DNA of 64,000 nucleotides from Chromohalobacter sp. 11-W (GCF_029889905.1 NZ_JARANZ010000012.1:1-64000); one strand, 5' to 3'; numbered from the stretch's first letter, positions 28,581 to 37,479 are shown. Translations and numbers: made by a program. The notes: generated by a model from the letters alone, not told the origin.

Positions 28581-30188
28581 TCAGCCACCCAGACGGAAAT
28601 GCCTGAGTCGCACGCCGCACAACGCCAGCCATCCAAAGTAGACCAGGGCACCGCCCAGGGTCAGCCCGAGCAATGTCGCCGCGCGCTGCCATACGCCCCA
28701 GGCCAGCCACTGATGCCATTCGGGGCATAGCCACCAAAGCCCGGCCCCCATGCCGACGCAGCCGCCGCCCACTGTCAACGCGTAGCGTCCCCAGCCCGGC
28801 TGAAACGTCAGTACGCCGCGCCGGCGTAGCCCCCAGCCCAGCAAGCCGGCATTGAGAAACGCCGACAGCGCCGTGGCCAGCGCCAGCCCCGCATGCGCCA
28901 GCGGCCAAATCAAGAGCAGGTTCAAGACCATGTTGGCGACCATCGCCACGACCCCGATCTTGACCGGCGTCTTGGTGTCCTGACGTGCGAAGTACCCCGG
29001 CGCCAGCACCTTGATGAGCATGAAGGGCAACAGACCTAACGCATAGGCTCGCATGCTGCGTGCCGCCATCACGATATCGTGATCCGTCATCGCCCCATAG
29101 TGGAACAGGCTCACCAGCAATGGCTCGGCCAGCAGCACCAAGGCCAGGCCCGCAGGCAACCCGATCAACAACACCGCGCGCAGCGCCCAGTCGAGCATCT
29201 TCGCGAAATGCTCGGGCGACTGCTCGGCGTGCCGCTTGGAGAGCGCCGGCAGGATCACCGTGCCCAGCGCCACGCCGAACACCCCCAGCGGCAATTCCAC
29301 CAGGCGATCCGAGTAGTAGAGCCAGGACACGCTACCCGACGCCAGCAACGACGCCAGCACGGTATCCAACAACAGATTGATTTGCGACACCGACACGGCG
29401 AACAACGCCGGCGCCATCAGTGCCAAGATGCGACGCACGCCCGGGTGCCGGAAGTTGGGCCAGGGACGTGGCGTCAGCCCCAAACGTGCCAAGAACGGCA
29501 CTTGAAACCCCAGTTGCACGACACCCGCGATCAGCACGCCCCAAGCCAGCGCCATGGCCGGGTCCTGCATCCAAGGCGTCAGTCCCAGCGCCGCGCCGAT
29601 CAATGACAGGTTGAGCAGCACCGGGGTGAACGCCGGCACGGCGAAACGGTTCCAGGTGTTGAGCACGCTACCCGCGAAGGCGGTCAGCGAAATCAGCCAC
29701 AGATAGGGAAACGTCAAGCGCAGCATGTCGGCGGTCAGCGCCAGCTTGCCCGGGTCGGCGCTGAAGCCTGGCGCAAACAGCCACACCAACCAAGGCGCGA
29801 GGAGCACCGCCACGGCGCTGAGCAGGGCCAGTATCACGCCGAGACTGCCCGAAACCGCATCGAGCAGTTCGCGTACCTCCTCGCGGGTCCGCTGGGTGGC
29901 ATACTCGGACAGCACCGGAATGAACGCCTGATTGAAGGCGCCCTCGGCGAACAGGCGACGCATGAAGTTGGGAATCTTGAAGGCGACGAAGAAGGCATCT
30001 GCGCCGCTACCGGCCCCGAACAAAGCCGCGATCACGACATCGCGCGCCAACCCCAGCACGCGCGAGAGCATGGTCATCGTGCTGACCACCATCCCCGAAC
30101 GCAACAGACCGCCACGCGCCGAAGACCGCGACTCCGGCCCTGGCGATGCGCCCTCTTCTGGCACTGCCTGCGATTGCTTACCCGTCAC
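28581..30188 (-). CDS. murJ: Lipid II flippase MurJ
   Basis: A MOP-superfamily membrane protein with 14 predicted helices that flips lipid II for peptidoglycan synthesis. VSTMTMLSRVLGLARD near the N-terminus is the family hallmark, and essential Arg residues of the central cavity are present (for example FMRRLFAEGAFNQAF). I chose the GTG at 30188 because a perfect GGAGG lies 6 bases upstream, giving 535 residues with a roughly 32-residue hydrophilic extension before the conserved start. A GTG 10 codons upstream has no SD. Confidence 0.95.
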   Translation of the reverse strand: MTGKQSQAVPEEGASPGPESRSSARGGLLRSGMVVSTMTMLSRVLGLARDVVIAALFGAGSGADAFFVAFKIPNFMRRLFAEGAFNQAFIPVLSEYATQRTREEVRELLDAVSGSLGVILALLSAVAVLLAPWLVWLFAPGFSADPGKLALTADMLRLTFPYLWLISLTAFAGSVLNTWNRFAVPAFTPVLLNLSLIGAALGLTPWMQDPAMALAWGVLIAGVVQLGFQVPFLARLGLTPRPWPNFRHPGVRRILALMAPALFAVSVSQINLLLDTVLASLLASGSVSWLYYSDRLVELPLGVFGVALGTVILPALSKRHAEQSPEHFAKMLDWALRAVLLIGLPAGLALVLLAEPLLVSLFHYGAMTDHDIVMAARSMRAYALGLLPFMLIKVLAPGYFARQDTKTPVKIGVVAMVANMVLNLLLIWPLAHAGLALATALSAFLNAGLLGWGLRRRGVLTFQPGWGRYALTVGGGCVGMGAGLWWLCPEWHQWLAWGVWQRAATLLGLTLGGALVYFGWLALCGVRLRHFRLGG

Positions 30189-30222
30189 CGACGACCTCCA
30201 CGCACCCGGAGTCGACACCCAA

Positions 30223-30270
30223 GAGGATGTTTACAAAAGGGCTTCGCGCGCCTGTTTTGTAAACGCCCTC
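30223..30270. repeat. Palindromic TTTTGTAAAC element upstream of murJ
   Basis: Two 16-base arms, GAGGATGTTTACAAAA (30223-30238) and TTTTGTAAACGCCCTC (30255-30270), form an inverted repeat with two mismatches and a 16-base GC-rich centre. It lies between the rpsT terminator and the murJ SD. A third arm occurs before pilE (16443-16458). Confidence 0.65.
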
Positions 30271-30284
30271 CAAGCGCCACTTAC

Positions 30285-30311
30285 AAAAAAACCGGCCGAA
30301 GCCGGTTTTTT
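30285..30311. terminator. Bidirectional terminator after rpsT
   Basis: The stem ACCGGC / GCCGGT with a CGAA loop is flanked by A6 and T6 runs. It lies 26 bases beyond the rpsT stop and separates rpsT from the murJ operon. Confidence 0.9.
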
Positions 30312-30336
30312 CACGCGTTACCGCCAAGTCCCGGCT

Positions 30337-30603
30337 TCAGGCAGCCAGGGCCTTAATTCGCTTGTTCAGACGGCTCTTGATGCGTGCAGCCTTACGCTTG
30401 GAGATCGCGTCCTTGTCGGCGATGCGGTCGATGACCGGCTGTGCCGCCTTGAACTCGGTCATGGCCTGACCGTGATCGCCGTTCTGGATCGCCTTGACGA
30501 CGCGCTTGATATACGTGCGCACCATGCTGCGTTGGCTGGCATTGTGCTGACGACGCTGCTCCGCCTGGCGGGCGCGTTTACGGGCCTGTTTGGTGTTCGC
30601 CAC
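30337..30603 (-). CDS. rpsT: 30S ribosomal protein S20
   Basis: An 88-residue, Lys/Arg/Ala-rich primary 16S rRNA-binding protein. MANTKQARKRARQAEQRR and KAAQPVIDRIADKDAI are typical. The ATG at 30603 is preceded by a CCAAGGAG-like SD. Monocistronic, ending at a strong terminator. S20 often represses its own translation, but no specific leader structure was identified here. Confidence 0.97.
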   Translation of the reverse strand: MANTKQARKRARQAEQRRQHNASQRSMVRTYIKRVVKAIQNGDHGQAMTEFKAAQPVIDRIADKDAISKRKAARIKSRLNKRIKALAA

Positions 30604-30811
30604 CGTCTACTCCTTGGAGATGTTGACAGTCATATTCTGTAAGAAATTGATTCGCATGACCTTTCTACCACTTCACGCGAATCGGCCAAAACGGGATCGC
30701 CACTCGCGAGGCGCCCCATCAACGGGCCGTGTCTGAGAGGATGCGGCATTCTAGCACGGTCCACGTGGAAACGGCTATAGGTTCACCGACCGACGCCTCG
30801 ACATCGCGCCC

Positions 30812-31948
30812 TCAGATGATGACCAAGTTATCGCGATGAATGAGCTCCGGCGATTCCATGTAGCCAAGCAACGCCTCGATACGATGACTGGGCTGACCCA
30901 CGATACGCCGCGCTTCGTCACTGCCGTAGTTGACCAACCCTTTGGCGACTCGGGTGCCTTGCTCGTTGACGCAGACCACCATGTCACCGCGCTTGAAGGC
31001 ACCCTCGGCACGCCGCACGCCCACCGGCAGCAAGCTCGAGCCATGACGATGCAACACCTCAACGGCGCCATCGTCGAGCACCAGCGTGCCGCGCACCTGG
31101 AGTTGCCCCGCCAACCACCGCTTGCGCGCCGCCAACGGCGCATGATCCGGCATCAACAACGTGCCCAACGTCTCGCCTTCCGCCAGCCGCGTGAGTACCG
31201 ACGCCTGACGCCCGCTGGCGATCACCGTCAGCGCGCCGGAGCGCGCCGCCAGGCGAGCAGCACGCACCTTGGTGGTCATCCCGCCGCGCCCCAAGGCACC
31301 GCCATCACCGGCAACCGCCGCCAGGGCAGGGTCGTCGGCACGCCCTTCGCTAATCAACCGCGCTTCGGGATCGTGACGTGGGTCGGCATCGAACAAGCCT
31401 TCCTGATCGGTAAGCAGGAGCAGCGCGTCCGCTTCCAGAAGGTTGGCCACCAGCGCACCCAGCGTATCGTTATCGCCGAAGCGGATCTCGTCGGTGACCA
31501 CGGTGTCGTTTTCGTTGATCACCGGCACCACGCGCAACGCGACCAGCGTGCGTAATGCCGAGCGCGCATTGAGGTAACGCTTGCGGTCGGAAAGATCATC
31601 ATGCGTCAGCAGCACTTGCGCGCTGCGCAGACCGTGACGCGCGAAGTGACCCTCGTAGCATTGCGATAGACCCGACTGCCCCACCGCGGCGGCCGCTTGC
31701 AGTTCATGCACTGCCGAGGGCCGGGACGCCCAGCCCAGACGCGCCATGCCCTCGGCCACCGCCCCGGACGAAACCAGCACGACCTCGACACCGCGCGCAT
31801 GCAGGGAGGCGATCTGATCGACCCAACCACCGATGGCCTCGGCATCGAGGCCACGTCCATCGTTGGTCAACAATGCACTGCCGATCTTGATCACGACACG
31901 CCGCGCACCACGCAAGGCATCACGGCTCGTCGACTGCGACTCACTCAC
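30812..31948 (-). CDS. proB: Glutamate 5-kinase
   Basis: The first enzyme of proline synthesis, relevant to osmoadaptation. The amino-acid kinase domain (about 1-260) shows [26 protein letters not shown] and the [12 protein letters not shown] block. A C-terminal PUA domain (about 280-365) is present. GTG start at 31948 with GGGAG about 9-10 bases upstream; 378 residues. Downstream of obgE by 26 bases, as in many gammaproteobacteria. Confidence 0.95.
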   Translation of the reverse strand: MSESQSTSRDALRGARRVVIKIGSALLTNDGRGLDAEAIGGWVDQIASLHARGVEVVLVSSGAVAEGMARLGWASRPSAVHELQAAAAVGQSGLSQCYEGHFARHGLRSAQVLLTHDDLSDRKRYLNARSALRTLVALRVVPVINENDTVVTDEIRFGDNDTLGALVANLLEADALLLLTDQEGLFDADPRHDPEARLISEGRADDPALAAVAGDGGALGRGGMTTKVRAARLAARSGALTVIASGRQASVLTRLAEGETLGTLLMPDHAPLAARKRWLAGQLQVRGTLVLDDGAVEVLHRHGSSLLPVGVRRAEGAFKRGDMVVCVNEQGTRVAKGLVNYGSDEARRIVGQPSHRIEALLGYMESPELIHRDNLVII

Positions 31949-31974
31949 CGGCTTCTCTCCCTTCTAGCCTCGAC

Positions 31975-33162
31975 TCAGGGGACGTATTCCACCTCGACGT
32001 CGTAATCGTCATCGTCGAAGTCATCGTCATCTTCCTGGGCCGGCTTGCGCTTGTGCGACATGCGCGCTTCGGCACGCGCCACGGCCTCATCTTCCATGCG
32101 CTGGCGCATCTCGCGCTCATGCTCGAAGGCCGCCTCGTCTTCCGCCTCGAGCTGGCGCTGCTCGGTCAGCCAACGATGCGCCGCCTGCACTAGCGGCTGG
32201 GTACCCTCGCTACTGATCGCCGACACCCGGAACACCGGCCCCGTCCATTCCAGACGCGCGACGATGTCGTCGACCGTCGCCTGACGCTCTTCCTCGGGAA
32301 GCAAGTCGAGCTTGTTGAGCACCAACCAGCGCGGCCGCTCGGCCAACGTGGTAGAGAATTGCTCGAGCTCATGCGCAATGGCCCGCGCACTCTCCACGGG
32401 ATCGCTTTCATCGAACGGCGCCACATCGACGACATGCAGCAGCAACCGCGTGCGGGTCAAGTGCTTGAGGAATCGAAGCCCCAGGCCCGCGCCGTCGGAT
32501 GCGCCTTCGATCAGGCCGGGCACGTCAGCCATCACGAAATGCTCGTGCGTACCTAGCTTGACCACCCCGAGGTTGGGCACCAGCGTGGTGAAAGGATAGT
32601 TGGCGACCTTGGGCTTGGCGGCCGAGACGGCACGAATCAGCGTCGACTTGCCGGCATTGGGCACGCCCAGCAAGCCCACGTCGGCCATCACCTTCATCTC
32701 GAAGCGCAAGTTGCGACGCTCGCCTTCGGTGCCTGGCGTGGTCTTGCGCGGCGCCCGGTTAGTAGAAGACTTGAAGTGAATATTGCCCAGTCCTCGACGG
32801 CCCGCCTGCGCCACCAGCTCGACCTGGCCGATCTCGGTCACGTCGGCAATCACCTCGAGGGTATCCTCGTCGATCACCGTGGTCCCCACCGGCACCTTGA
32901 CGTGCAGGTCCTCGCCGTTGCGGCCGCTCATCTGGCGGCCTTGGCCCGGCTGCCCATTAGGCGCCTTGTAGAAACGCTGATACTTGAAGTCGATCAGTGT
33001 ATTGAGGGCGTCGTCACCGATCAGATAGACGCTGCCGCCGTGCCCACCGTCGCCGCCGTCCGGCCCACCCTTGGGAACGTACTTCTCGCGCCGGAAACTC
33101 AGGCAGCCGTTGCCGCCCTTACCGGCCTCCACAATGATCGAGGCTTCGTCGACGAATTGCAT
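31975..33162 (-). CDS. obgE: Obg family GTPase (CgtA)
   Basis: An essential GTPase acting in 50S ribosome assembly and stress control. The glycine-rich Obg fold covers residues 1-158 ([29 protein letters not shown]). The G domain has GVPNAGKST, the DVPGLIEGA switch and NKLD. A highly acidic C-terminal tail ([16 protein letters not shown]) follows. The ATG at 33162 has GGGAG 8 bases upstream; a GTG two codons earlier is too close to it. Part of the rplU-rpmA-obgE-proB string. Confidence 0.96.
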   Translation of the reverse strand: MQFVDEASIIVEAGKGGNGCLSFRREKYVPKGGPDGGDGGHGGSVYLIGDDALNTLIDFKYQRFYKAPNGQPGQGRQMSGRNGEDLHVKVPVGTTVIDEDTLEVIADVTEIGQVELVAQAGRRGLGNIHFKSSTNRAPRKTTPGTEGERRNLRFEMKVMADVGLLGVPNAGKSTLIRAVSAAKPKVANYPFTTLVPNLGVVKLGTHEHFVMADVPGLIEGASDGAGLGLRFLKHLTRTRLLLHVVDVAPFDESDPVESARAIAHELEQFSTTLAERPRWLVLNKLDLLPEEERQATVDDIVARLEWTGPVFRVSAISSEGTQPLVQAAHRWLTEQRQLEAEDEAAFEHEREMRQRMEDEAVARAEARMSHKRKPAQEDDDDFDDDDYDVEVEYVP

Positions 33163-33202
33163 GGACACTTCTCCCGACGGCTACGGCCGCCCTATACGAA
33201 AA

Positions 33203-33222
33203 GACCCCGCCTGAGCGGGGCC
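33203..33222 (-). terminator. Terminator/attenuator between rpmA and obgE
   Basis: A GC-rich stem GGCCCCGC / GCGGGGTC with a TCAG loop on the minus strand, followed by TTTT. It lies 26 bases past the rpmA stop and probably lowers read-through from ribosomal genes into obgE. Confidence 0.75.
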
Positions 33223-33247
33223 TTTCCTTTCACCGTTCGTGGCGGTC

Positions 33248-33505
33248 TCAGGCGGAGACGACGCTCACGAACTTGCGGTTTTTCGGACCTTTGGTCTCGA
33301 ACTTGATCACGCCTTCGTTCAGAGCGAACAAGGTGTGATCCTTGCCGATGCCAACGCCGCTGCCCGCGTGGAACTTGGTGCCACGCTGACGAACGATGAT
33401 GTTGCCGGCGGTCGCCGCCTGGCCACCGAACAGCTTGACACCAAGGCGTTTGGATTCGCTATCGCGACCGTTACGAGAACTACCGGCAGCCTTTTTATGA
33501 GCCAT
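33248..33505 (-). CDS. rpmA: 50S ribosomal protein L27
   Basis: An 85-residue ribosomal protein near the peptidyl transferase centre. [16 protein letters not shown] and [20 protein letters not shown] are diagnostic. It lies 33 bases after rplU, the usual order. Confidence 0.98.
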   Translation of the reverse strand: MAHKKAAGSSRNGRDSESKRLGVKLFGGQAATAGNIIVRQRGTKFHAGSGVGIGKDHTLFALNEGVIKFETKGPKNRKFVSVVSA

Positions 33506-33538
33506 TGCAAATACCTCGCGTTATCTAGGGAATATCGC

Positions 33539-33850
33539 TTACGCGGAAATTCCGGTGATCTTGACTTCGGTGAACCACTGACGATGGCCTTGACGACGCA
33601 TCTGGTGCTTACGGCGACGGAACTTGATGATCTGCACCTTTTCGCCACGACCATGTGAAACGACTTCTGCCGTCACCTTGGCCCCGTCGACCAGCGGCGC
33701 GCCGACCTTGATATCATCATCATCGCCGACCAGCAGAACTTGGTCGAGCTCGAGGGTGTCACCCGTGGCCACTTCCAGCTTCTCGAGCTTCAGGGTCTGG
33801 CCTTCCTGAACGCGGTACTGCTTGCCACCGCTCTTGATTACTGCGTACAT
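33539..33850 (-). CDS. rplU: 50S ribosomal protein L21
   Basis: A 103-residue ribosomal protein that binds 23S r[21 protein letters not shown] at the start and [16 protein letters not shown] near the end are typical. The ATG at 33850 gives the standard length and has GGAG upstream; an in-frame start 5 codons earlier is less likely. First gene of rplU-rpmA-obgE-proB; a TATAAT promoter lies about 105 bases upstream. Confidence 0.97.
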   Translation of the reverse strand: MYAVIKSGGKQYRVQEGQTLKLEKLEVATGDTLELDQVLLVGDDDDIKVGAPLVDGAKVTAEVVSHGRGEKVQIIKFRRRKHQMRRQGHRQWFTEVKITGISA

Positions 33851-33954
33851 GTCACTCTCCAGCACTCATCGGGGTTGCGCTCTTCATCGGCCTGCGGCGA
33901 GTGGCGCCCCTTCCGGCAGCCATCTGACAGGGAGCATGATGAGTCGAGCCGCGT

Positions 33955-33984
33955 ATTATAGCGACACTCGGGCATGCCGGGCAA
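33955..33984 (-). promoter_or_regulatory. Sigma-70 promoter of rplU
   Basis: On the minus strand TTGCCC (33979-33984) and a perfect TATAAT (33955-33960) are 18 bases apart, about 105 bases before the rplU ATG. No other promoter with a perfect -10 was seen in the rplU/ispB divergent gap. Confidence 0.6.
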
Positions 33985-34122
33985 GCGTCTTTCATGCCAT
34001 AACTGACGCGGCCTGGCGAGACCCCGGCATGCGCCTTGACGCCTTCCGGGGGGCCCCCTAGCATAGCCCGAGCCCAAGGCCGCAATGAGGCGGCCCAACC
34101 CCTTATTGCGACAAGCCGACCC

Positions 34123-35097
34123 ATGCAGCCCAACGCATCGCCCATCCATGCGGCGGTCGCGGATGATTTCGCCGCCGTCGACCGCACCATTCTCGCCCAA
34201 TTGGCTTCCCGGGTTCCCCTCGTCGAAACCATTGGCCACTACATCATAGAAAGTGGCGGCAAACGGCTGCGCCCTCTGCTCGTGCTACTCGCGGCGCGCT
34301 CACTGGACTATCCAGGCGATCGCCACGTGACCCTGGCCACGCTGATCGAGTTCATGCATACCTCGACGCTGCTGCACGACGACGTGGTCGACGAATCGCA
34401 TCTGCGCCGTGGCAAGGCCACCGCCAACGACGCCTGGGGCAACGCACCCTCGGTGCTGGTCGGTGACTTCCTTTATTCGCGCTCGTTCCAGATGATGGTC
34501 GAGGTCGGCTCGATGCGCGTGATGGAGATCCTCTCCGGCGCCACCTGCGTGATCGCCGAAGGCGAAGTGCTGCAGCTGACCAATATCGGCAACCCCGATA
34601 TCGATGAGGCCGCCTACTTCGACACCATCCAAGGCAAGACCGCCATGCTCTTCGAGGCCGCCAGCCATAGCGGTGCGGTGCTCGCCGAGGCAAGCCCCGC
34701 GCAGGAAGAGGCGCTCAAGCTCTACGGACGCTATCTAGGCCTGGCCTTCCAACTCGTCGACGACCTGCTCGACTATCAGGGCGATGCCGACGCCATGGGC
34801 AAGAACGTCGGCGACGACCTAGCCGAGGGCAAGCCCACATTGCCGCTCATCCATGCCATGGCCGTCGGCGATGCCGAGCAGACCAAGATGATTCGGCGCG
34901 CCATTCGCCAAGGCGGGCTCGACCATCTCGACGAGGTGCTGGCCATCGTCAACGATACCGGCGCGCTGGAATATACCCGCCGCCGCGCCGTGGAAATGGC
35001 CGACCGCGCCCTCGCTCAGCTCGAGCTGCTACCCGAGAGCCGCTACCGCGACAGCATGGCCGAACTCGCCCATCTCGCCGTCGAGCGCCAAACCTGA
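34123..35097 (+). CDS. ispB: Octaprenyl-diphosphate synthase
   Basis: A trans-polyprenyl diphosphate synthase that makes the ubiquinone side chain. Both Asp-rich motifs are clear: LLHDDVVDES and FQLVDDLLDYQG, with GGKRLRPLL upstream. The ATG at 34123 (MQPNASPIHA) gives 324 residues, the family length. A longer frame from 34036 lacks family similarity in the extra part. Divergent from rplU, as in E. coli. Confidence 0.94.
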   Translation: MQPNASPIHAAVADDFAAVDRTILAQLASRVPLVETIGHYIIESGGKRLRPLLVLLAARSLDYPGDRHVTLATLIEFMHTSTLLHDDVVDESHLRRGKATANDAWGNAPSVLVGDFLYSRSFQMMVEVGSMRVMEILSGATCVIAEGEVLQLTNIGNPDIDEAAYFDTIQGKTAMLFEAASHSGAVLAEASPAQEEALKLYGRYLGLAFQLVDDLLDYQGDADAMGKNVGDDLAEGKPTLPLIHAMAVGDAEQTKMIRRAIRQGGLDHLDEVLAIVNDTGALEYTRRRAVEMADRALAQLELLPESRYRDSMAELAHLAVERQT

Positions 35098-35117
35098 TCC
35101 AGCGCCTCGCAAAAGGG

Positions 35118-35145
35118 TTGCGCGCGCACCGCGGATGCGTATAAT
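35118..35145 (+). promoter_or_regulatory. Sigma-70 promoter of tRNA-Pro
   Basis: TTGCGC (35118-35123), a 16-base spacer and a perfect TATAAT (35140-35145), 33 bases before the mature tRNA 5' end. The GC-rich stretch after the -10 is typical of stringently controlled stable-RNA promoters. Confidence 0.7.
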
Positions 35146-35178
35146 GCAGCCCCGTCGAGCCGGCACCCCCGGCGCGAA

Positions 35179-35255
35179 CGGAGTATAGCTCAGCTTGGTA
35201 GAGCGCTGCCTTCGGGAGGCAGAGGTCGTAGGTTCGAATCCTGCTACTCCGACCA
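35179..35255 (+). tRNA. tRNA-Pro (anticodon CGG)
   Basis: A 77-base tRNA with encoded CCA. Acceptor stem CGGAGTA / TACTCCG, D-arm TAGCTCAGCTTGGTAGAGC, anticodon stem CTGCC / GGCAG with loop TTCGGGA placing CGG at 34-36, and T-loop GGTTCGAATCC. It reads CCG proline codons. A promoter and a terminator bracket it as a single-gene unit. Confidence 0.97.
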
Positions 35256-35271
35256 AGAACACAAGCAAAAG

Positions 35272-35306
35272 CGGCCACTTAGCTCTTCGGAGCGGTGGCC
35301 GTTTTT
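35272..35306 (+). terminator. Terminator of tRNA-Pro
   Basis: CGGCCAC (35272-35278) pairs with GTGGCCG (35295-35301), with inner AGCTC/AGC pairing, and is followed by five T residues. It lies 16 bases past the tRNA CCA end. Confidence 0.85.
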
Positions 35307-35494
35307 GGTTGCGGCGCTCCCCAGACTCTATAACGGGCTCCAAGCGTCGAGAAGTCCTCGGCCAAGAAAATAAGATCCATAATACTGAGGTCAAAATCCT
35401 TACTGACCTACTGAGGCAATAGTCGCTGACAGATCGCGAAGAAGCGAAAACAACCTGAAATCATTCGGGCAACAAGAATCGGAAGGAGCAGCTC

Positions 35495-36109
35495 ATGAGC
35501 CGTTATCATGCCTCCGGCGCCCAAGGCAGTGCCGAGCCTGGCTCGGATGGCAAGGTCATGGCCAACAAGTTGGGCCTTACCGATCAGGAAAGCTTGGATG
35601 AAGCGGAAACCGAGCTGCTTCTCAAGCTTTATGAAGACGTTTTCAGCACGTTGGAAGAAGACCAGCCCATCGATACCGAGACGTTGAAGCGTTGGCACCA
35701 CCGTTGGCTGGGTAGCCTCTACGGCTGGGCAGGAGAGGAGCGTCAGGTCAACCTGGAAAAGGACGGCTTTCCATTTGCGGCAGCGGCTCAGGTGCCCAAC
35801 TTACTGCATCAACTCGACAAGAAATGGCTGACCCCACTGACACCATGCAGTAGCATGGCCCGGGAAACGGCCATCAGCGCGATCGCTCAGGTGCATGTCG
35901 AGCTGATCCTGATCCACCCCTTTCGGGACTGCAACGGTCGCATCGCACGCCTGCTAGCCGATGCCATGGCTTATCAGGCAGGGATGAGCCTGCTGGACTA
36001 CCACGACTGGAGCGAGAACAAAGACGCCTACATCGGCGCGATCCACGCCGGCCTGAGCGGCGATTACGGGCCGATGATAGAACGCGTCAAGAAAGCGGCA
36101 GGGACTTGA
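35495..36109 (+). CDS. Fic-domain protein with a variant catalytic motif
   Basis: 204 residues. Fic enzymes transfer AMP (or related groups) from nucleotides onto target proteins. The N-terminal EPGSDGKVMANKLGL segment and LKRWHHRWLGSLYGWAGEERQVNLEKDGFPF are typical of free-standing bacterial Fic proteins. The active loop reads HPFRDCNGR (141-149): His141, Asn147 and Arg149 are present, but position 146, normally Gly or Ala, is Cys. No clear inhibitory (S/T)xxxE(G/N) helix was recognised. AAGGAG lies 6 bases before the ATG. It lies just downstream of a tRNA gene, and a short convergent ORF overlaps its 3' end. Confidence 0.85.
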   Translation: MSRYHASGAQGSAEPGSDGKVMANKLGLTDQESLDEAETELLLKLYEDVFSTLEEDQPIDTETLKRWHHRWLGSLYGWAGEERQVNLEKDGFPFAAAAQVPNLLHQLDKKWLTPLTPCSSMARETAISAIAQVHVELILIHPFRDCNGRIARLLADAMAYQAGMSLLDYHDWSENKDAYIGAIHAGLSGDYGPMIERVKKAAGT

Positions 36110-36251
36110 AGCGAGACTTACGAGTGCGCAGCGCTGTCTCGATGGCGTGACTAGGCTTACCAGTTTCCACGGCAGTGGACGTGGCAACGGCCTTCAGCAG
36201 AGCTTTTCGGTCCACCGTGCGACGTTTTTTGAGCGCTGTGGAAGCTGTCAT
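36087..36251 (-). CDS. Small basic protein convergent with and overlapping fic (unknown)
   Basis: 54 codons from ATG 36251 to TGA 36087-36089. A perfect AGGAGG lies 6 bases upstream (36258-36263), the strongest SD in this patch. The product starts MTASTALKKRRTVDRKALLK and is rich in Lys, Arg, Thr and Ala, with predicted helices. The last 8 codons overlap fic on the other strand. I do not recognise the family. It might be an antitoxin-like partner, or the remnant of a longer DNA-binding protein. Confidence 0.45.
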   Translation of the reverse strand: MTASTALKKRRTVDRKALLKAVATSTAVETGKPSHAIETALRTRKSRFKSLPLS

Positions 36252-36667
36252 GTAAGTCCTCCTCATTCAATAGCCTCTATTTTACGCGTTTCCCCAAGAG
36301 CCTGCATTCAGGTTCTCGTTGTGGCGTCGCCTGGAGCGTGCCATGCCGGACTATGAGCAGCAGAAAGGATAGCTGACACGGCACGGTATCGAGGTGGAAG
36401 AGTTGAGCTGATACGCCGATGGTTACCACTACTTAACCCAGATTATCGATAATCCTGGCGCATAAGCACACTGTGACAAGGCTAGGATGCTCAATGGCAC
36501 ACGGATGTGCCAACCCTCCTTTACGCTTTACCAGAACACTCACCAAGACATGTGCATCAAAACGTCGATAGACGTTTTACATCCTCACCATAGTCATGCA
36601 GTGCTTCCCTGCGGCGCATCAGCATCCATACTGATGGATATGCCTGCCGGCGTCTTGGGAGTCCATC
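36252..36667. other. Intergenic stretch with several hairpins and a possible gene remnant
   Basis: About 415 bases with no convincing intact gene. It contains four short perfect dyads: GATTATCGATAATC (36441-36454), GGCACA-CGGA-TGTGCC (36496-36511), AAAACGTC-GATA-GACGTTTT (36559-36578) and ATCCAT-ACTG-ATGGAT (36624-36639). A plus-strand frame from ATG 36343 to TAA 36465 reads protein-like but is broken by two stops. Confidence 0.45.
36343..36465 (+). pseudogene. Possible degraded gene fragment
   Basis: The frame from ATG 36343 reads nine residues, TAG, LTRHGIEVEELS, TGA, then YADGYHYLTQIIDNPGA and TAA. The stretches between stops look coding-like, but the sequence is short and no family is recognised. 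It may be chance. Confidence 0.2.
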
Positions 36668-37084
36668 ATGCAACGCTTATCGCTGGAGCCCACCGCGCTT
36701 CATGTCGCGCGTCTTGCGCCCTTGCTCGAGTGGTTACAGGCACACTTGGGACTGACCGTCTTGTTACGTACTTCGTACAGCGCTTATCTTGAGCTGCACC
36801 GCGAAGGCCACAACAGTCATGTGCTACTGCTTGAAGAATACCCTGAGGCACCCGCCAGCACGCTACGTTTGGAAGCCGACAATGTGGAGTTCGAGCGTCT
36901 TGCGCCCCGGCTGATTAGCCAGGGCGCACGCTGCCTGGAAGCGTCGCGCGAACATCCCAGCGCCTCACGTGGCTGCGCTTGGCGGGTCTTGACCATGCCA
37001 CTACCCGGTGATTGGCAGCTGATGCTGCTGGCCCTCGACCCACACCGCTGCCAACACTTGGGCCCGCATGGACAGACTCTTTGA
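36668..37084 (+). CDS. Conserved-looking hypothetical protein, 138 residues
   Basis: ATG at 36668 with GGGAG 6 bases upstream, which supports a real gene. The product is soluble-looking, rich in Leu, Arg, His and Glu, with alternating strands and helices and no transmembrane segment. The size and pattern could suit a small alpha/beta fold such as a glyoxalase-like half, but I do not recognise a motif. It is convergent with the next gene, 8 bases apart. Confidence 0.6.
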   Translation: MQRLSLEPTALHVARLAPLLEWLQAHLGLTVLLRTSYSAYLELHREGHNSHVLLLEEYPEAPASTLRLEADNVEFERLAPRLISQGARCLEASREHPSASRGCAWRVLTMPLPGDWQLMLLALDPHRCQHLGPHGQTL

Positions 37085-37092
37085 CGAGCCCC

Positions 37093-37341
37093 TCACTCAT
37101 CGTCTCCTTTGGCCCGTCTGACCCGCTCGGCCATCGCCCGGCGCTGCTTGTTGCGACGATAGCGGCGCATCAGCGCCACCCAGCATGCAGCGAGAAGCAT
37201 CAGCGCCAGAGTCGCGCCCTGCCAGGGGCGCGCCGCGTCGCCCAGACACGTTTCCAGCGTCATGATCAGGATGAACCCCAGGGCCTGACTGGCGATGGCT
37301 GCCGCGCGCAACCCATCGATCCCATAGCGCGAACTCACCAT
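37093..37341 (-). CDS. Small membrane protein of unknown function
   Basis: 82 residues with two predicted membrane helices (AAAIASQALGFILIMTLETCL and ATLALMLLAACWVALM) and a very basic cytoplasmic tail (RRYRRNKQRRAMAERVRRAKG), giving a hairpin topology. ATG at 37341 with GGGGAG 5 bases upstream. No family recognised. A different-frame ATG at 37345 lies too close to the SD. Confidence 0.6.
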   Translation of the reverse strand: MVSSRYGIDGLRAAAIASQALGFILIMTLETCLGDAARPWQGATLALMLLAACWVALMRRYRRNKQRRAMAERVRRAKGDDE

Positions 37342-37479
37342 GCATTCTCCCCGTTCCGTCTCGTCCTAATCGCCGCGCGAGGGCTTCAACCCAGCCACCA
37401 CGCTTTAAAGAGGCGACTCCAAGGGCGTTAGTGTAACGTGTCCAGCATCGCGATTCGTCATCGCCACCATGAGGATCCC

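Noticed and set aside
35179-36109. Genomic island inserted at tRNA-Pro
   Set aside because: No integrase and no direct repeat of the tRNA 3' end was found downstream. The accessory patch may be acquired, but an attachment site is not supported.
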